A stretch of DNA of 64,000 nt from Saccharophagus degradans 2-40 (GTDB lineage: Bacteria > Pseudomonadota > Gammaproteobacteria > Pseudomonadales > Cellvibrionaceae). Every line of letters begins with the position of its first letter. Within the stretch, counting starts at the first letter, position 1. The stretch lies in assembly GCF_000013665.1 (NCBI RefSeq), contig NC_007912.1, forward strand, positions 1,474,501 to 1,538,500. Reading direction: 5' to 3'. Made by a program: the position numbers and the translations under genes. The notes below the pieces were generated by a model that was given only the letters and a program-made list of their open reading frames with translations, did not search any database and had not been told where the DNA came from. Positions 1 to 8,700 of the stretch are shown here, piece after piece.

Positions 1-1194
1 CAAAAAATATTTGAAGAAGCCATTAATACCCGCGCATCCGATGTGCATATCGAACCAGACGAGCATGTGCTGCGAATTAGGCAGCGAATAGATGGCGTGC
101 TGGTCGAGCAGGTTATGAATGAAAAGCGTATTGCCGGTGCGCTAGTAGTGCGTTTGAAATTGATGTCTAACTTAGATATTTCTGAAAAACGTTTGCCGCA
201 AGATGGCCGTTTTAATTTAAAAGTTAAAAATCACAATATCGACGTGCGATTGTCTACCATGCCGGTGCAGTTTGGTGAATCGGTTGTAATGCGTATTTTA
301 GATCACACCGAAGGCGTGCGTCCGCTAAACAAAGTGGGTATGCCAGAGCATTACGTCAATCAGTTTCGTCACGTCATTACCCGCCCGCACGGGCTGGTAT
401 TAGTTACCGGGCCGACGGGTAGCGGTAAAACCACCACGCTTTACGGCGCACTTTCCGAGCTTAATACCTCTGAGAAAAAAATTATTACGGTGGAAGACCC
501 CGTCGAGTACCGTTTGCCACGTATTAGCCAGGTGCAAGTACACGAAAAAATTGGTTTGGATTTTGGTTTAGTGTTGCGAGCCACCTTGCGGCAAGATCCA
601 GACATTCTACTTATTGGTGAGATTCGCGATGCCGAATCTGCCGAGATAGCACTGCGTGCCGCAATGACAGGTCACATGGTGCTTTCTACACTGCACACCA
701 ACGATGCGGTAACGTCTGCGTTGCGATTGGTAGATATGGGGGTAGACCCGTTTCTTGTGGCGTCTAGCTTAAAAGCAATCGTTGCGCAGCGCTTGGTAAG
801 AAAGGTGTGTGAAAGCTGTGCAGAGCCTCACGAATTGGATGCGCAGGAACAAAGTTTATTGCGCAGGTTACAAAAAGGGCATTCGCTAGAGAATAAAAAC
901 TTTAAAAAAGGGCGGGGGTGTATTCACTGTTTTAACAGCGGTTATCGCGGCCGAATAGGTGTATTTGAGCTGCTAGAAATTAATACCGAAATGGCAAATG
1001 CTTTGCGAGATAACAGCGTGCGTAAATTTAACGATGCTGCCCATGCTCATCCACAGTATCGCCCGCTAGGGGCAAGTGCGCTCGACTTAGCCATTGAAGG
1101 TGTAACCACATTAGAAGAAGTATTGCGGGTAACGGCTGAAGTAGAAGATGAAAGCATAGCCGATATTGCCGACGCGACAGGAGCGGCGGAGTAA
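1..1194 (+). CDS. mshE: MSHA pilus extension ATPase MshE (5' end cut by window)
   Basis: GspE/PilB-family hexameric ATPase that drives assembly of the MSHA-type type IV pilus at the inner membrane. The frame is open from base 1, so the gene begins outside the window. The sequence shows an arginine-rich N-terminal catalytic segment (IEPDEH, LRIRQRIDG), Walker A GPTGSGKTTT, an Asp box, Walker B ILLIGEIRD, the His box (TGHMVLSTLHTND) and a C-terminal tetracysteine zinc motif (CESC...CIHC). It is followed directly by mshG, whose ATG shares the last A of the mshE TAA stop. MshE assignment rests on this family plus the downstream msh gene order; the general family alone would not separate it from PilB or GspE. 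Confidence 0.9.
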   Translation, partial: QKIFEEAINTRASDVHIEPDEHVLRIRQRIDGVLVEQVMNEKRIAGALVVRLKLMSNLDISEKRLPQDGRFNLKVKNHNIDVRLSTMPVQFGESVVMRILDHTEGVRPLNKVGMPEHYVNQFRHVITRPHGLVLVTGPTGSGKTTTLYGALSELNTSEKKIITVEDPVEYRLPRISQVQVHEKIGLDFGLVLRATLRQDPDILLIGEIRDAESAEIALRAAMTGHMVLSTLHTNDAVTSALRLVDMGVDPFLVASSLKAIVAQRLVRKVCESCAEPHELDAQEQSLLRRLQKGHSLENKNFKKGRGCIHCFNSGYRGRIGVFELLEINTEMANALRDNSVRKFNDAAHAHPQYRPLGASALDLAIEGVTTLEEVLRVTAEVEDESIADIADATGAAE

Positions 1195-2414
1195 TGTCTA
1201 AGTTTAAATATTCCGGCCGCTCGAAGCAGGGGCAGGTATTAACCGGCGAAATGGAAGCTGCAACGGTTGATGCGGTGGCGTCGGCACTTATTGGGCGCGG
1301 CATTACACCAGTAAAAATCGAACCCTTTTCTGCTGCCTCATCGTATATGCGGCAGCTAAATAGCGCGCTGGGTGGCGATAAGGTGGGCACTAACGACCTG
1401 ATTATGTTTTGTCGCCAAATGTACACCATTACCAAATCGGGTATTCCACTAACCCGAGGTATTCGCGGCTTGGGCGCAAGTATTCGCCACGAGCACTTTA
1501 GAGATGTACTCGGCGATGTAGCTGAACGTTTAGAGGCTGGTGTAGGCTTGTCGCAAGCAATGCGTCATCATCCTAAAGTGTTTAATAGTTTATTTGTAAG
1601 CATGGTTGCTGTGGGCGAAACCAGCGGCAACCTCGACGAAATATTTCGCCAAATAGGTTTTTACTTAGAGCGCGACGAAGAAACACGTAAACGTATTAAG
1701 CAAGCAACGCGTTACCCAACGTTTGTAAGCATCGCTATTGTGCTGGCAATGGCTGCGGTAAATATTTGGGTTGTGCCAGCATTTGCGGATATGTTTGCCA
1801 AATTTGATGCAGACCTGCCAATTGTGACCCGTATTTTAATTTTTACCTCTAATGCATTTGTAAATTATTGGTTACTTATGTTGGTTGTTGTAGGTGGTAT
1901 GGTAGGTGGTGCTTACTATTATTTGAATACGCCAGAGGGAGCGTTGCAGTGGGGTAAAAAGCGGTTAAAAATGCCGTTGGTTGGCGAGCTAATCGAGCGC
2001 GCTACCATGGCCCGTTATGCGCGTAGTTTTGGTTTGATGTTGCGCGCAGGTGTTCCGGTGAACCAGGCCTTGGCTCTGTGCGCAGCAGCAATCGACAACC
2101 CCTATATCGCCGCAAAAATACAGCAAATTAGACAAAGCATTGAGCGCGGTGAAAGCTTATTGCGTACTCATCTTCAAGCGGAAATGTTTACACCACTGGT
2201 TTTGCAAATGATAGCCGTAGGCGAAGAGAGCGGCCAAGTAGAGGCGCTGCTCACCGAAGTAGCGGAATTCTACGAGCGTGAAGTGGACTACGACTTAAAA
2301 ACGCTTACCGATCGTATTGAACCTATATTAATTATTGTTATGGCGGCGTTTGTGGCTCTGTTAGCTGTAGGCATTTTTCTCCCAATGTGGAGCATGTACG
2401 AAGTACAGGCGTAA
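1194..2414 (+). CDS. mshG: MSHA inner-membrane platform protein MshG (GspF/PilC family)
   Basis: Polytopic inner-membrane platform protein of the MSHA pilus, the partner of the MshE ATPase. The 406 residues contain two GspF-type domains (about 68-190 and 270-392), each followed by hydrophobic membrane segments (about 170-195, 215-240, and the C-terminal segment ending IFLPMWSMYEV). The motifs FCRQMYTITKSGIPL and YARSFGLMLRAGVPV are typical of the family. The start overlaps the mshE stop by one base (TAATG), which indicates translational coupling. Length is normal for the family. Confidence 0.92.
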   Translation: MSKFKYSGRSKQGQVLTGEMEAATVDAVASALIGRGITPVKIEPFSAASSYMRQLNSALGGDKVGTNDLIMFCRQMYTITKSGIPLTRGIRGLGASIRHEHFRDVLGDVAERLEAGVGLSQAMRHHPKVFNSLFVSMVAVGETSGNLDEIFRQIGFYLERDEETRKRIKQATRYPTFVSIAIVLAMAAVNIWVVPAFADMFAKFDADLPIVTRILIFTSNAFVNYWLLMLVVVGGMVGGAYYYLNTPEGALQWGKKRLKMPLVGELIERATMARYARSFGLMLRAGVPVNQALALCAAAIDNPYIAAKIQQIRQSIERGESLLRTHLQAEMFTPLVLQMIAVGEESGQVEALLTEVAEFYEREVDYDLKTLTDRIEPILIIVMAAFVALLAVGIFLPMWSMYEVQA

Positions 2415-2416
2415 CA

Positions 2417-2959
2417 ATGAAACATGCTAAGTTTACTGTCGAAGGTACTTGTAAGCAGCGAGGGTTTAGTTTATTTGAACTTTTACTTGTTATTATAATT
2501 ATTTCACTTCTTATATATTTGGGTTATGACAAATATTCTCCGCAAATGGCTAACGCCGCTGAAAAAATGATTGAATATCAGGCGTCCACTTTTTCCCGGG
2601 CCGTTTCAACTATTAACGCGCAAAGTAAAATAGATAACAAAGGATACGTTGAGTACGGTGGCGATAAAAATAGTCGTATCTATGTTAATGAATTCGGTTG
2701 GCCAGCCAATACAAACAGAACAATGTCACCAAAGTACTACAACCAAACCCCGGAAGAGTGCAAACAACTATGGGATATGATTTTTAAAAATGCGCCTTCA
2801 AGTGCTATTGGTTATATCGATCAAAAAAATAAGCCAGATTTTAAAATTTCTTCAATAAATGCACGTATTTGCCGATATGAATTAGTAAGAAAACAGGAAG
2901 GAACCTATTTCTTTGACTATGATTTAAGTACAGGAAATATTGTTGTTTCGCACCCTTAA
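2417..2959 (+). CDS. Type IV prepilin in the mshF/mshB position
   Basis: Pilin-like protein of 180 residues starting at the ATG two bases after the mshG stop. A charged leader ends in Gly just before a type IV pilin N-terminus (FSLFE, with Glu5 kept) and a long hydrophobic helix rich in Ile and Leu. The C-terminal globular part contains two Cys residues (EECKQLW and ARICRYE) that could form the pilin disulfide loop. The canonical order after mshG is mshF-mshB-mshA; only one gene stands here before the mshA-like gene. This stretch looks more AT-rich than its neighbours, so it may be a replaced or fast-evolving minor pilin. Pilin identity is secure; the exact msh letter is not. Confidence 0.75.
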   Translation: MKHAKFTVEGTCKQRGFSLFELLLVIIIISLLIYLGYDKYSPQMANAAEKMIEYQASTFSRAVSTINAQSKIDNKGYVEYGGDKNSRIYVNEFGWPANTNRTMSPKYYNQTPEECKQLWDMIFKNAPSSAIGYIDQKNKPDFKISSINARICRYELVRKQEGTYFFDYDLSTGNIVVSHP

Positions 2960-3088
2960 AGAGGTGTTCTTGCCAATAAAATGGCGGTTTTTTAAGGTCG
3001 AAACAAGTAAGCGTTGGGATGACAATTTTACGGCGGTGATAAGGCAGGTTTACCCGATATCACACAGAAACTTTTTGGAGAAACCTAA

Positions 3089-3469
3089 ATGGTTAAGAAA
3101 CAATCAGGCTTTACACTAATTGAGTTAATTGCAGTTATTGTAATATTAGGGATTTTGGCTGCCACAGCAGTACCAAAATTTGTGGACTTATCAGACGCAG
3201 CGGAAACCGCTACGGCTAGGAATATTGCTGGCAGTATCGAAAGCTCCAGCGCGTTAAACCACGCAGTGGATATTGCTGTAGAGGCAAGTCTCACCAGTGA
3301 AACGTTTGAAGTGATTGATGACTGCGAAGATGGCGCATTACTACTAACAGGTGGGTTACCTACTGGTTACACCATTACAGCAGCCGCAGTTGCCGATAAG
3401 GCGACAGTGAGTTGTAACCTTGTTTATAACTCAACAAGCTACCCATTTAATGTTATTGGAACGCGATAG
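3089..3469 (+). CDS. mshA: MSHA major-type pilin (MshA-like)
   Basis: Type IV pilin of 126 residues, probably the main subunit of the pilus. The short basic leader MVKKQSG precedes FTLIELIAVIVILG, the classical N-methylated pilin helix with Glu5. The globular domain has two Cys (DDCEDG and VSCNLV) spaced for a disulfide-bonded D-region. A good ribosome site (GGAG, 8 bases upstream) and a 129-base spacer separate it from the upstream pilin gene, so it may have its own promoter for high expression. It is shorter than typical MshA (about 170 residues), so the letter assignment rests mainly on gene order. Confidence 0.75.
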   Translation: MVKKQSGFTLIELIAVIVILGILAATAVPKFVDLSDAAETATARNIAGSIESSSALNHAVDIAVEASLTSETFEVIDDCEDGALLLTGGLPTGYTITAAAVADKATVSCNLVYNSTSYPFNVIGTR

Positions 3470-3501
3470 TCGCATATGAAAGAGGCGCGCTTAGTAAGAG
3501 A

Positions 3502-3942
3502 ATGAGGTGTAAGCCAAATAATACCGGCTTTACATTGGTCGAACTTATTGCGGTAATCGTCGTGATTGCCGCACTTTCTGTTACCGTCGTTCAACGGTTA
3601 ATTCCCGCTAGTTCCTATCAGTTACAAGGTGCCCGTGATCAATTGGTTACGGCTTTTCAATCTGCCCAGCAACTTGCAATGGTACGAACGGCTGCGGTTA
3701 GGCTAACTACGTCAGGGTCTCAAATAGATATATTACAAGATACTGATAACGATGGCGTGCCCGACACTAGTGTGACCATTGCAGGGCAAAATTACCCCCT
3801 TACGCTTGCTGCGGCGGCAACCCTTTCATCCGCAAGTTTCGATTTTGATCGATTAGGTCACACATCGTCGGCCGTAGTCGTAGTTACGGCTGGTTCTAGC
3901 AATGTTAATGTGAATGTAACCGCCACAGGCTATATCTATTAA
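3502..3942 (+). CDS. mshC: MSHA minor prepilin MshC-like
   Basis: Prepilin of 146 residues with leader MRCKPNNTG and processed N-terminus FTLVELIAVIVVIAALSV, followed by a globular domain with little Cys. The segment DQLVTAFQSAQQLAMVRTAAVRL resembles the GspH/FimT-type minor pilin region that follows the N-terminal helix. It lies 32 bases after mshA and 43 bases before mshD. Minor pilins of this type prime pilus assembly at the inner membrane. The name follows from its place in the series A-C-D-O-P-Q. Confidence 0.8.
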   Translation: MRCKPNNTGFTLVELIAVIVVIAALSVTVVQRLIPASSYQLQGARDQLVTAFQSAQQLAMVRTAAVRLTTSGSQIDILQDTDNDGVPDTSVTIAGQNYPLTLAAAATLSSASFDFDRLGHTSSAVVVVTAGSSNVNVNVTATGYIY

Positions 3943-3985
3943 CTATACTGTTAGGCATCTATTCCATTAATAACAATGGCTAGCC

Positions 3986-4456
3986 ATGTTTATTTTTAAG
4001 CGATTCCAGTCTGGCGTTACTCTTATCGAAACCGTTGTTTTTTTGGTGGTGGTAAGTATTGCCCTCGTGGCGCTTATTCGTGTGTACACCCAAGCCGTAG
4101 TTTCCAGTGTCGACCCCGTTGTGCAAATTCGTGCGCTAGAAAAAGCACAGGCACAAATGGATGAAATACTCGCACGTAAATTTGATGAAAATACGCCCAC
4201 AGGTGGCGTGCCTGCTTGCGACTCGTCTACCGGCGTTGCGTGCGCAGGGATTAGCCCCGATGCCGATTACGATGACGTGGGCGATTACAACGGCTTTGTA
4301 GATGCCAGCGAAACAAACTACACCGTGAGTGTAAGTGTGGTGAATGCCGGTAGTGAGCTAGGCTTGGTAAATACGCGCGCACGGCGTATTACCGTTACCG
4401 CGCTTATGCCCGGCGGCAATAGCGTTGTACTGAGTGCCTATAAGGTGAATTTTTAA
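3986..4456 (+). CDS. mshD: MSHA minor prepilin MshD-like
   Basis: Prepilin of 156 residues with leader MFIFKRFQSG and mature start VTLIETVVFLVVVSIALVALI; Glu5 is present. The helix continues into RALEKAQAQMDEILARKFDE, which is typical of MshD/GspI-like minor pilins. Two Cys (VPACDSSTGVACAG) form a short potential disulfide loop. The stop TAA shares its last base with the start of the following mshO frame, so translation is probably coupled. Confidence 0.82.
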   Translation: MFIFKRFQSGVTLIETVVFLVVVSIALVALIRVYTQAVVSSVDPVVQIRALEKAQAQMDEILARKFDENTPTGGVPACDSSTGVACAGISPDADYDDVGDYNGFVDASETNYTVSVSVVNAGSELGLVNTRARRITVTALMPGGNSVVLSAYKVNF

Positions 4457-5304
4457 TGCTGGGCTATTTGGGCCATACAAGCCGCCATAGCGGAGGGGGG
4501 CGTTCGCGTAGCCTGCGGGGTAAAGCCATGGGCTTTACTTTGGTTGAGTTAATTGCAGTAATCGTTATTTTAGGTATAGTTTCCGCTTTGGGCTCGGGCT
4601 TTTTAATTAGTATTTCAGATAGTTACCACAAGGCGCAAATGCGCGCTAAATTAATTGCCAAAGGGCGTGTAGTTACCGAACAAATTTCAAGGCAGTTGCG
4701 CATAGCTGTACCCAATAGCCTAAGAGTAAGTGCAAGCGGTAACTGTGTGGAGTTTTTTCCTTCTGTGGCGGGGGCGAATTATATTGGCGAACTGCCCGAC
4801 AGTGAAAATAATGCTCCTTTGGTATCGAGTATTACTACAGCGCCATTTCTAGTGGAAATGGGAACGGGTATTCATGCATTTGTTGGGGCGTTAACTAACG
4901 CAGAAATTTATACTACAGCGGTGCCCGCAGGCAGAGTGAGTATAGCGTCGGTAACCGGTGGGCCGCATACCAGTATTTCGTTATCCGCTAGCCACAGGTT
5001 TAATCGCAACTCAATTAATAAGCGCGTGTATATTGCCGATAACCCCGTTCGTTTTTGTTTTAGTGCCAATAGTATTGTGCGCTACAGTGGCTACGGCTTA
5101 GATACAAGTGCAATGTCTGATTCCGCCCCCGCGGGTGCCAGCACCGACATCATGGCGTTAAACGTTAATTCACCGGGCACGGTTTTTAGTTTGTCGCCCG
5201 GAAGTGAAGATAGAAATACTGCTGTATTGTTCTCGTTAGTGTTTGTGCAAAACGACGAGCAAGTAACGTTGAATCATCAAGTCGTGGTGAGGAACGTACC
5301 GTGA
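4456..5304 (+). CDS. mshO: MSHA minor prepilin MshO-like, unusually long leader
   Basis: Prepilin of 282 residues. From the ATG at 4456 the leader is about 26 residues and rich in Arg, Gly and Ser before the processed sequence FTLVELIAVIVILG. An internal ATG at 4528 (with GGGG about 8 bases upstream) would leave only Met-Gly ahead of the helix, too short for a normal leader, so 4456 is preferred. The globular domain is GspJ/MshO-like in size. The 3' end overlaps mshP by four bases. The G-rich DNA coding for the leader looks unlike the neighbouring genes and may be an inserted short element. Confidence 0.8.
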   Translation: MLGYLGHTSRHSGGGRSRSLRGKAMGFTLVELIAVIVILGIVSALGSGFLISISDSYHKAQMRAKLIAKGRVVTEQISRQLRIAVPNSLRVSASGNCVEFFPSVAGANYIGELPDSENNAPLVSSITTAPFLVEMGTGIHAFVGALTNAEIYTTAVPAGRVSIASVTGGPHTSISLSASHRFNRNSINKRVYIADNPVRFCFSANSIVRYSGYGLDTSAMSDSAPAGASTDIMALNVNSPGTVFSLSPGSEDRNTAVLFSLVFVQNDEQVTLNHQVVVRNVP

Positions 5305-5735
5305 TGCACATTAACTTGCGCGAAAGAAGCAAAGGCTTTTTGATGCCTCTTGCTGCGGTGTTAGTTGTAGGGGTTGCCATGATGGCACTTGCCATAAGCC
5401 ATATGGCGTCGAATTCTGGCAATAGCAGCGTGCAAGAGGGGTTAAGCTTGCAGGCTTTTTACGCGGCGGAATCTGGGGCCCAATATGCAATGAATCAGCT
5501 AATGTTTGATGTTACCAGCCGCACCAGTGCTGATGCTAACTGCGCAGCTTTATCGGGTACGAGCTTAAATTTTAGTGCGGTTGGTTTGGCTGTGTGCTCG
5601 GCATCGCTTACTTGCTCGGTATCTAACGACGCCGCTAATACCACCAGCTTTTATTCTGTTACAAGTAGTGCTAATTGTGGCGCGGGGGATTTATTTGCGC
5701 AGCGCACCATATCTGTTTCGGCATTTTTCCAATGA
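5301..5735 (+). CDS. mshP: MSHA biogenesis protein MshP
   Basis: A 144-residue membrane-anchored pilus accessory protein. The N-terminus MMHINLRERSKGFLMPLAAVLVVGVAMMALAI is a prepilin-like helix without the pilin Glu5, followed by EGLSLQAFYAAESGAQYAMN, the motif typical of PilX/MshP/GspK-like proteins. Translation may start at GTG 5301 or ATG 5304; both overlap the mshO stop. The stop overlaps the mshQ start as ATGA. Cys residues in the C-terminal half (about five) may form disulfides. Confidence 0.82.
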   Translation: MMHINLRERSKGFLMPLAAVLVVGVAMMALAISHMASNSGNSSVQEGLSLQAFYAAESGAQYAMNQLMFDVTSRTSADANCAALSGTSLNFSAVGLAVCSASLTCSVSNDAANTTSFYSVTSSANCGAGDLFAQRTISVSAFFQ

Positions 5736-8700
5736 GCGTTCAACGCCTAGCTATTAAATACTGTTTGTTCTTTTCGTGTTGGTTTGCAATACATGTTGCT
5801 GCACAGCCCGCTTGCGATGATGTATTTCCAGATGGAGCCTCGTCCATCCAAAATGGAAACACGATTACGTTTCAGTGGAATTCTAAAATATTTTCTAGCC
5901 CAGATAATATATTACAAACGAATGGCCTTGTGGATAATGGCAACCCAGGTACAAGTTGTGATTCTAGTGCTTGTAGTGCCTCCGGAAATTATGCGGAGGA
6001 GATAGATTACAATAGTTTTGTCAGTGGGCGGCCAGATGTTACTTTGGGGTATCAGCAGGTTGGCACTATATCTGCGGGCGATTACAATAATTTAACTTTA
6101 GCCAGTGAATCCTCCCTCTCTATGAACCCTGGCGTTTACACATTCCGCGGTTCTGTCGATCTCCAGTACCTAAGCGAAATAGTGGTTAATTCTGCGGGAA
6201 CAGTGGTTATTTATGTAAGAGGCACTGTAACGCTAAGTTCTGAAGCGAAAATAAATAACGCTAACGGTGACCGCTATGTGTTTCTTTTTACGCGCAACAC
6301 GGTAACCATGCAGTCAAACTCCGTTTTAAAAGGGGTAGTGTATTCTCGCGGCAATGTTACATTGCAAAATGGTGCTCACCTAACAGGAGCCTTAACCGCA
6401 CGTGCAAATATCACCTTAAACAGCGCAAGTTTTATTACTTACAACTCTTCTGCGGTCGCCAATACCAATTTCGATTCTTTATGTACCTCAACACCAAGCT
6501 CCACGGCAACGTTAGTATCTTACTGGCAGTTTGATGAATACGCTTGGTTTGGCACGGCTAGTGAAATAATTGATGCCTCTGGCAATGGTAATCACGGTAC
6601 TGCGCAAAATTCGCTCTCTACAAGTACGGTTACGCCTGCCATAAATGCCGACCCCGGCACGTGTTATTATGGTGAGTTTGATGGCGCTTCTCACTATGCA
6701 AACATGCCTAATTTATCTGCTACGTTAAACGGTACAGCGAGCCTTGCGTTTTGGGTAAAAACAACCGAAGTGGGTACCACAAATGCGTGGAGTTCGCCTG
6801 CAATAACCGGCGTAGAGGAAAACGGCGGAGTCGATGATATTTTTTGGGGCTGGATTGATAACAATGGCCTTATAGGGTTGGCTGTGGGTAATGCTAATAC
6901 TGCTAAATCTACTAGTGCTATAAATGATGGGGTTTGGCACCACATTGTACTCGTGCGAGATACATCCGCAGGCCAGTTTAAAATTTATGTGGATGGTGTA
7001 TTGGAAAATAGTGGTGTAATCGCCACACAAATAATTAGTAATAGTTATTCTAGTATTGGGCGTGTTGAGGTGGTTGGTACGAATACAACCCCAATATATT
7101 TTGCAGGCTCAGTTGATGAAGTACAGGTATATTCCGGCGTATTAAGCGATACAGAAGTAACAACCATTATGGCGCAAACCCACGTGTGCCCAACGGTAAT
7201 GTGCGCAAGTGATGCTCCTGCATCTGGTTTGTATGGCGAGTATTACAACTCGACTAATTTAACCGGCATTCCCAGCACGCGCACCGACACAACCATCGAC
7301 TTTAACTGGGGGAGTGGATCTCCTGGTGTAACCGGCATAGGCAGCGATAATTTTTCTATCGATTGGAACGGGTATGTACGAGCCGAAGAAACAGGTACAT
7401 ATTTTTTTCAAACAGAGTCGGACGACGGTGTGCGTTTGTGGGTGGATGGCAATTTAGTAATAGATAACTGGACGAATCATTCGCCTACCGTAAATATATC
7501 CACAGGGGTTACGTTAACGGCGGGGCAAGCGTATCCAGTTACGCTGCAATATTATGAGAACGGTGGCGGCGCCGTAATAAGGCTGCGTTGGCAAACGCCC
7601 TCTAGCGGGGGGTATAGCGCTATTACTGGCGGCAATACGCCAATTTTAAGTAGTGGAATATACAGTTGCCCAACACCTGTGCCGCCAGAAGCAATGTGTA
7701 CAGCAGGTGGAATACCTACACCAGGTTTAGAAGGCGAGTATTACAATACAGTAGATTTTACTGGCGGAGTGATTGGCACCAGAGTGGATGCCACGGTGGA
7801 TTACGATTGGGGCACAGGCCCCCCAGGTGTGACGGGTGTGAATGCCAATCAATTTTCGGTAGATTGGAACGGTTATATTCGCGTAGAAGAAACAGGTTAC
7901 TATTCTTTTCAAACAGATTCTGATGACGGCGTGCGCTTGTGGGTGGGCGGCCAATTATTAATTAATAATTGGAGCGACCATGCAGTGGTTACCGATACCA
8001 GTTCTGGCATTTCTCTCGAAGCTGGTGAGACCTATCCTATTCAAATGCAGTTTTACGAAAATGGAGGTTACGCAACAGCGCGGTTACGCTGGCAAACACC
8101 ATCTGGTGGCAGCTTCGTAATATTACCGGCTGGTACCAGCCCTACGCTTGGCGAGGGTAGTTATTATTGTGCCCCCGATATGCCAGATCACTACGGTATA
8201 AGCCACGCTGGCACAGGCATCACCTGCGAAGCCGAAGCGGTAACTATTACTGCGTACGATGCTGCAAATAATCCGTTTATACCTGTTTCGGGTACCAGCG
8301 TAACGCTTTCCGATAGCATTGGCGATGGCACTTGGTCGCCAAGCAATACGTATACTTTCACTGGTACAGAAAGTAATTTTACCGCCTACCTTCGCCAAAT
8401 AACGCCAGCTACCATTAGCGTAAATGTAACAGACGGTACGAGTACTGAATCTGCAAGCCTCGACCCCGATATAACGTTTGTTGAATCTCTATTGCGGTTT
8501 TACGGCGATACTTCGAACAGTGTTGTACCCAACCAAATTGCAGGTGTTACCGATAATAACGTGGTTGTGCGAGCGGTAGAGACGGACGATACCGGCGCGT
8601 GTGTCGCGCGTATTGCGAATAGCAGTTTTACCGGGCGCCTAGCGTTTGAATGTTTAAACCCAAGCAATTGTGTTGCTGGGCAAACACTAAGTTTAGATGG

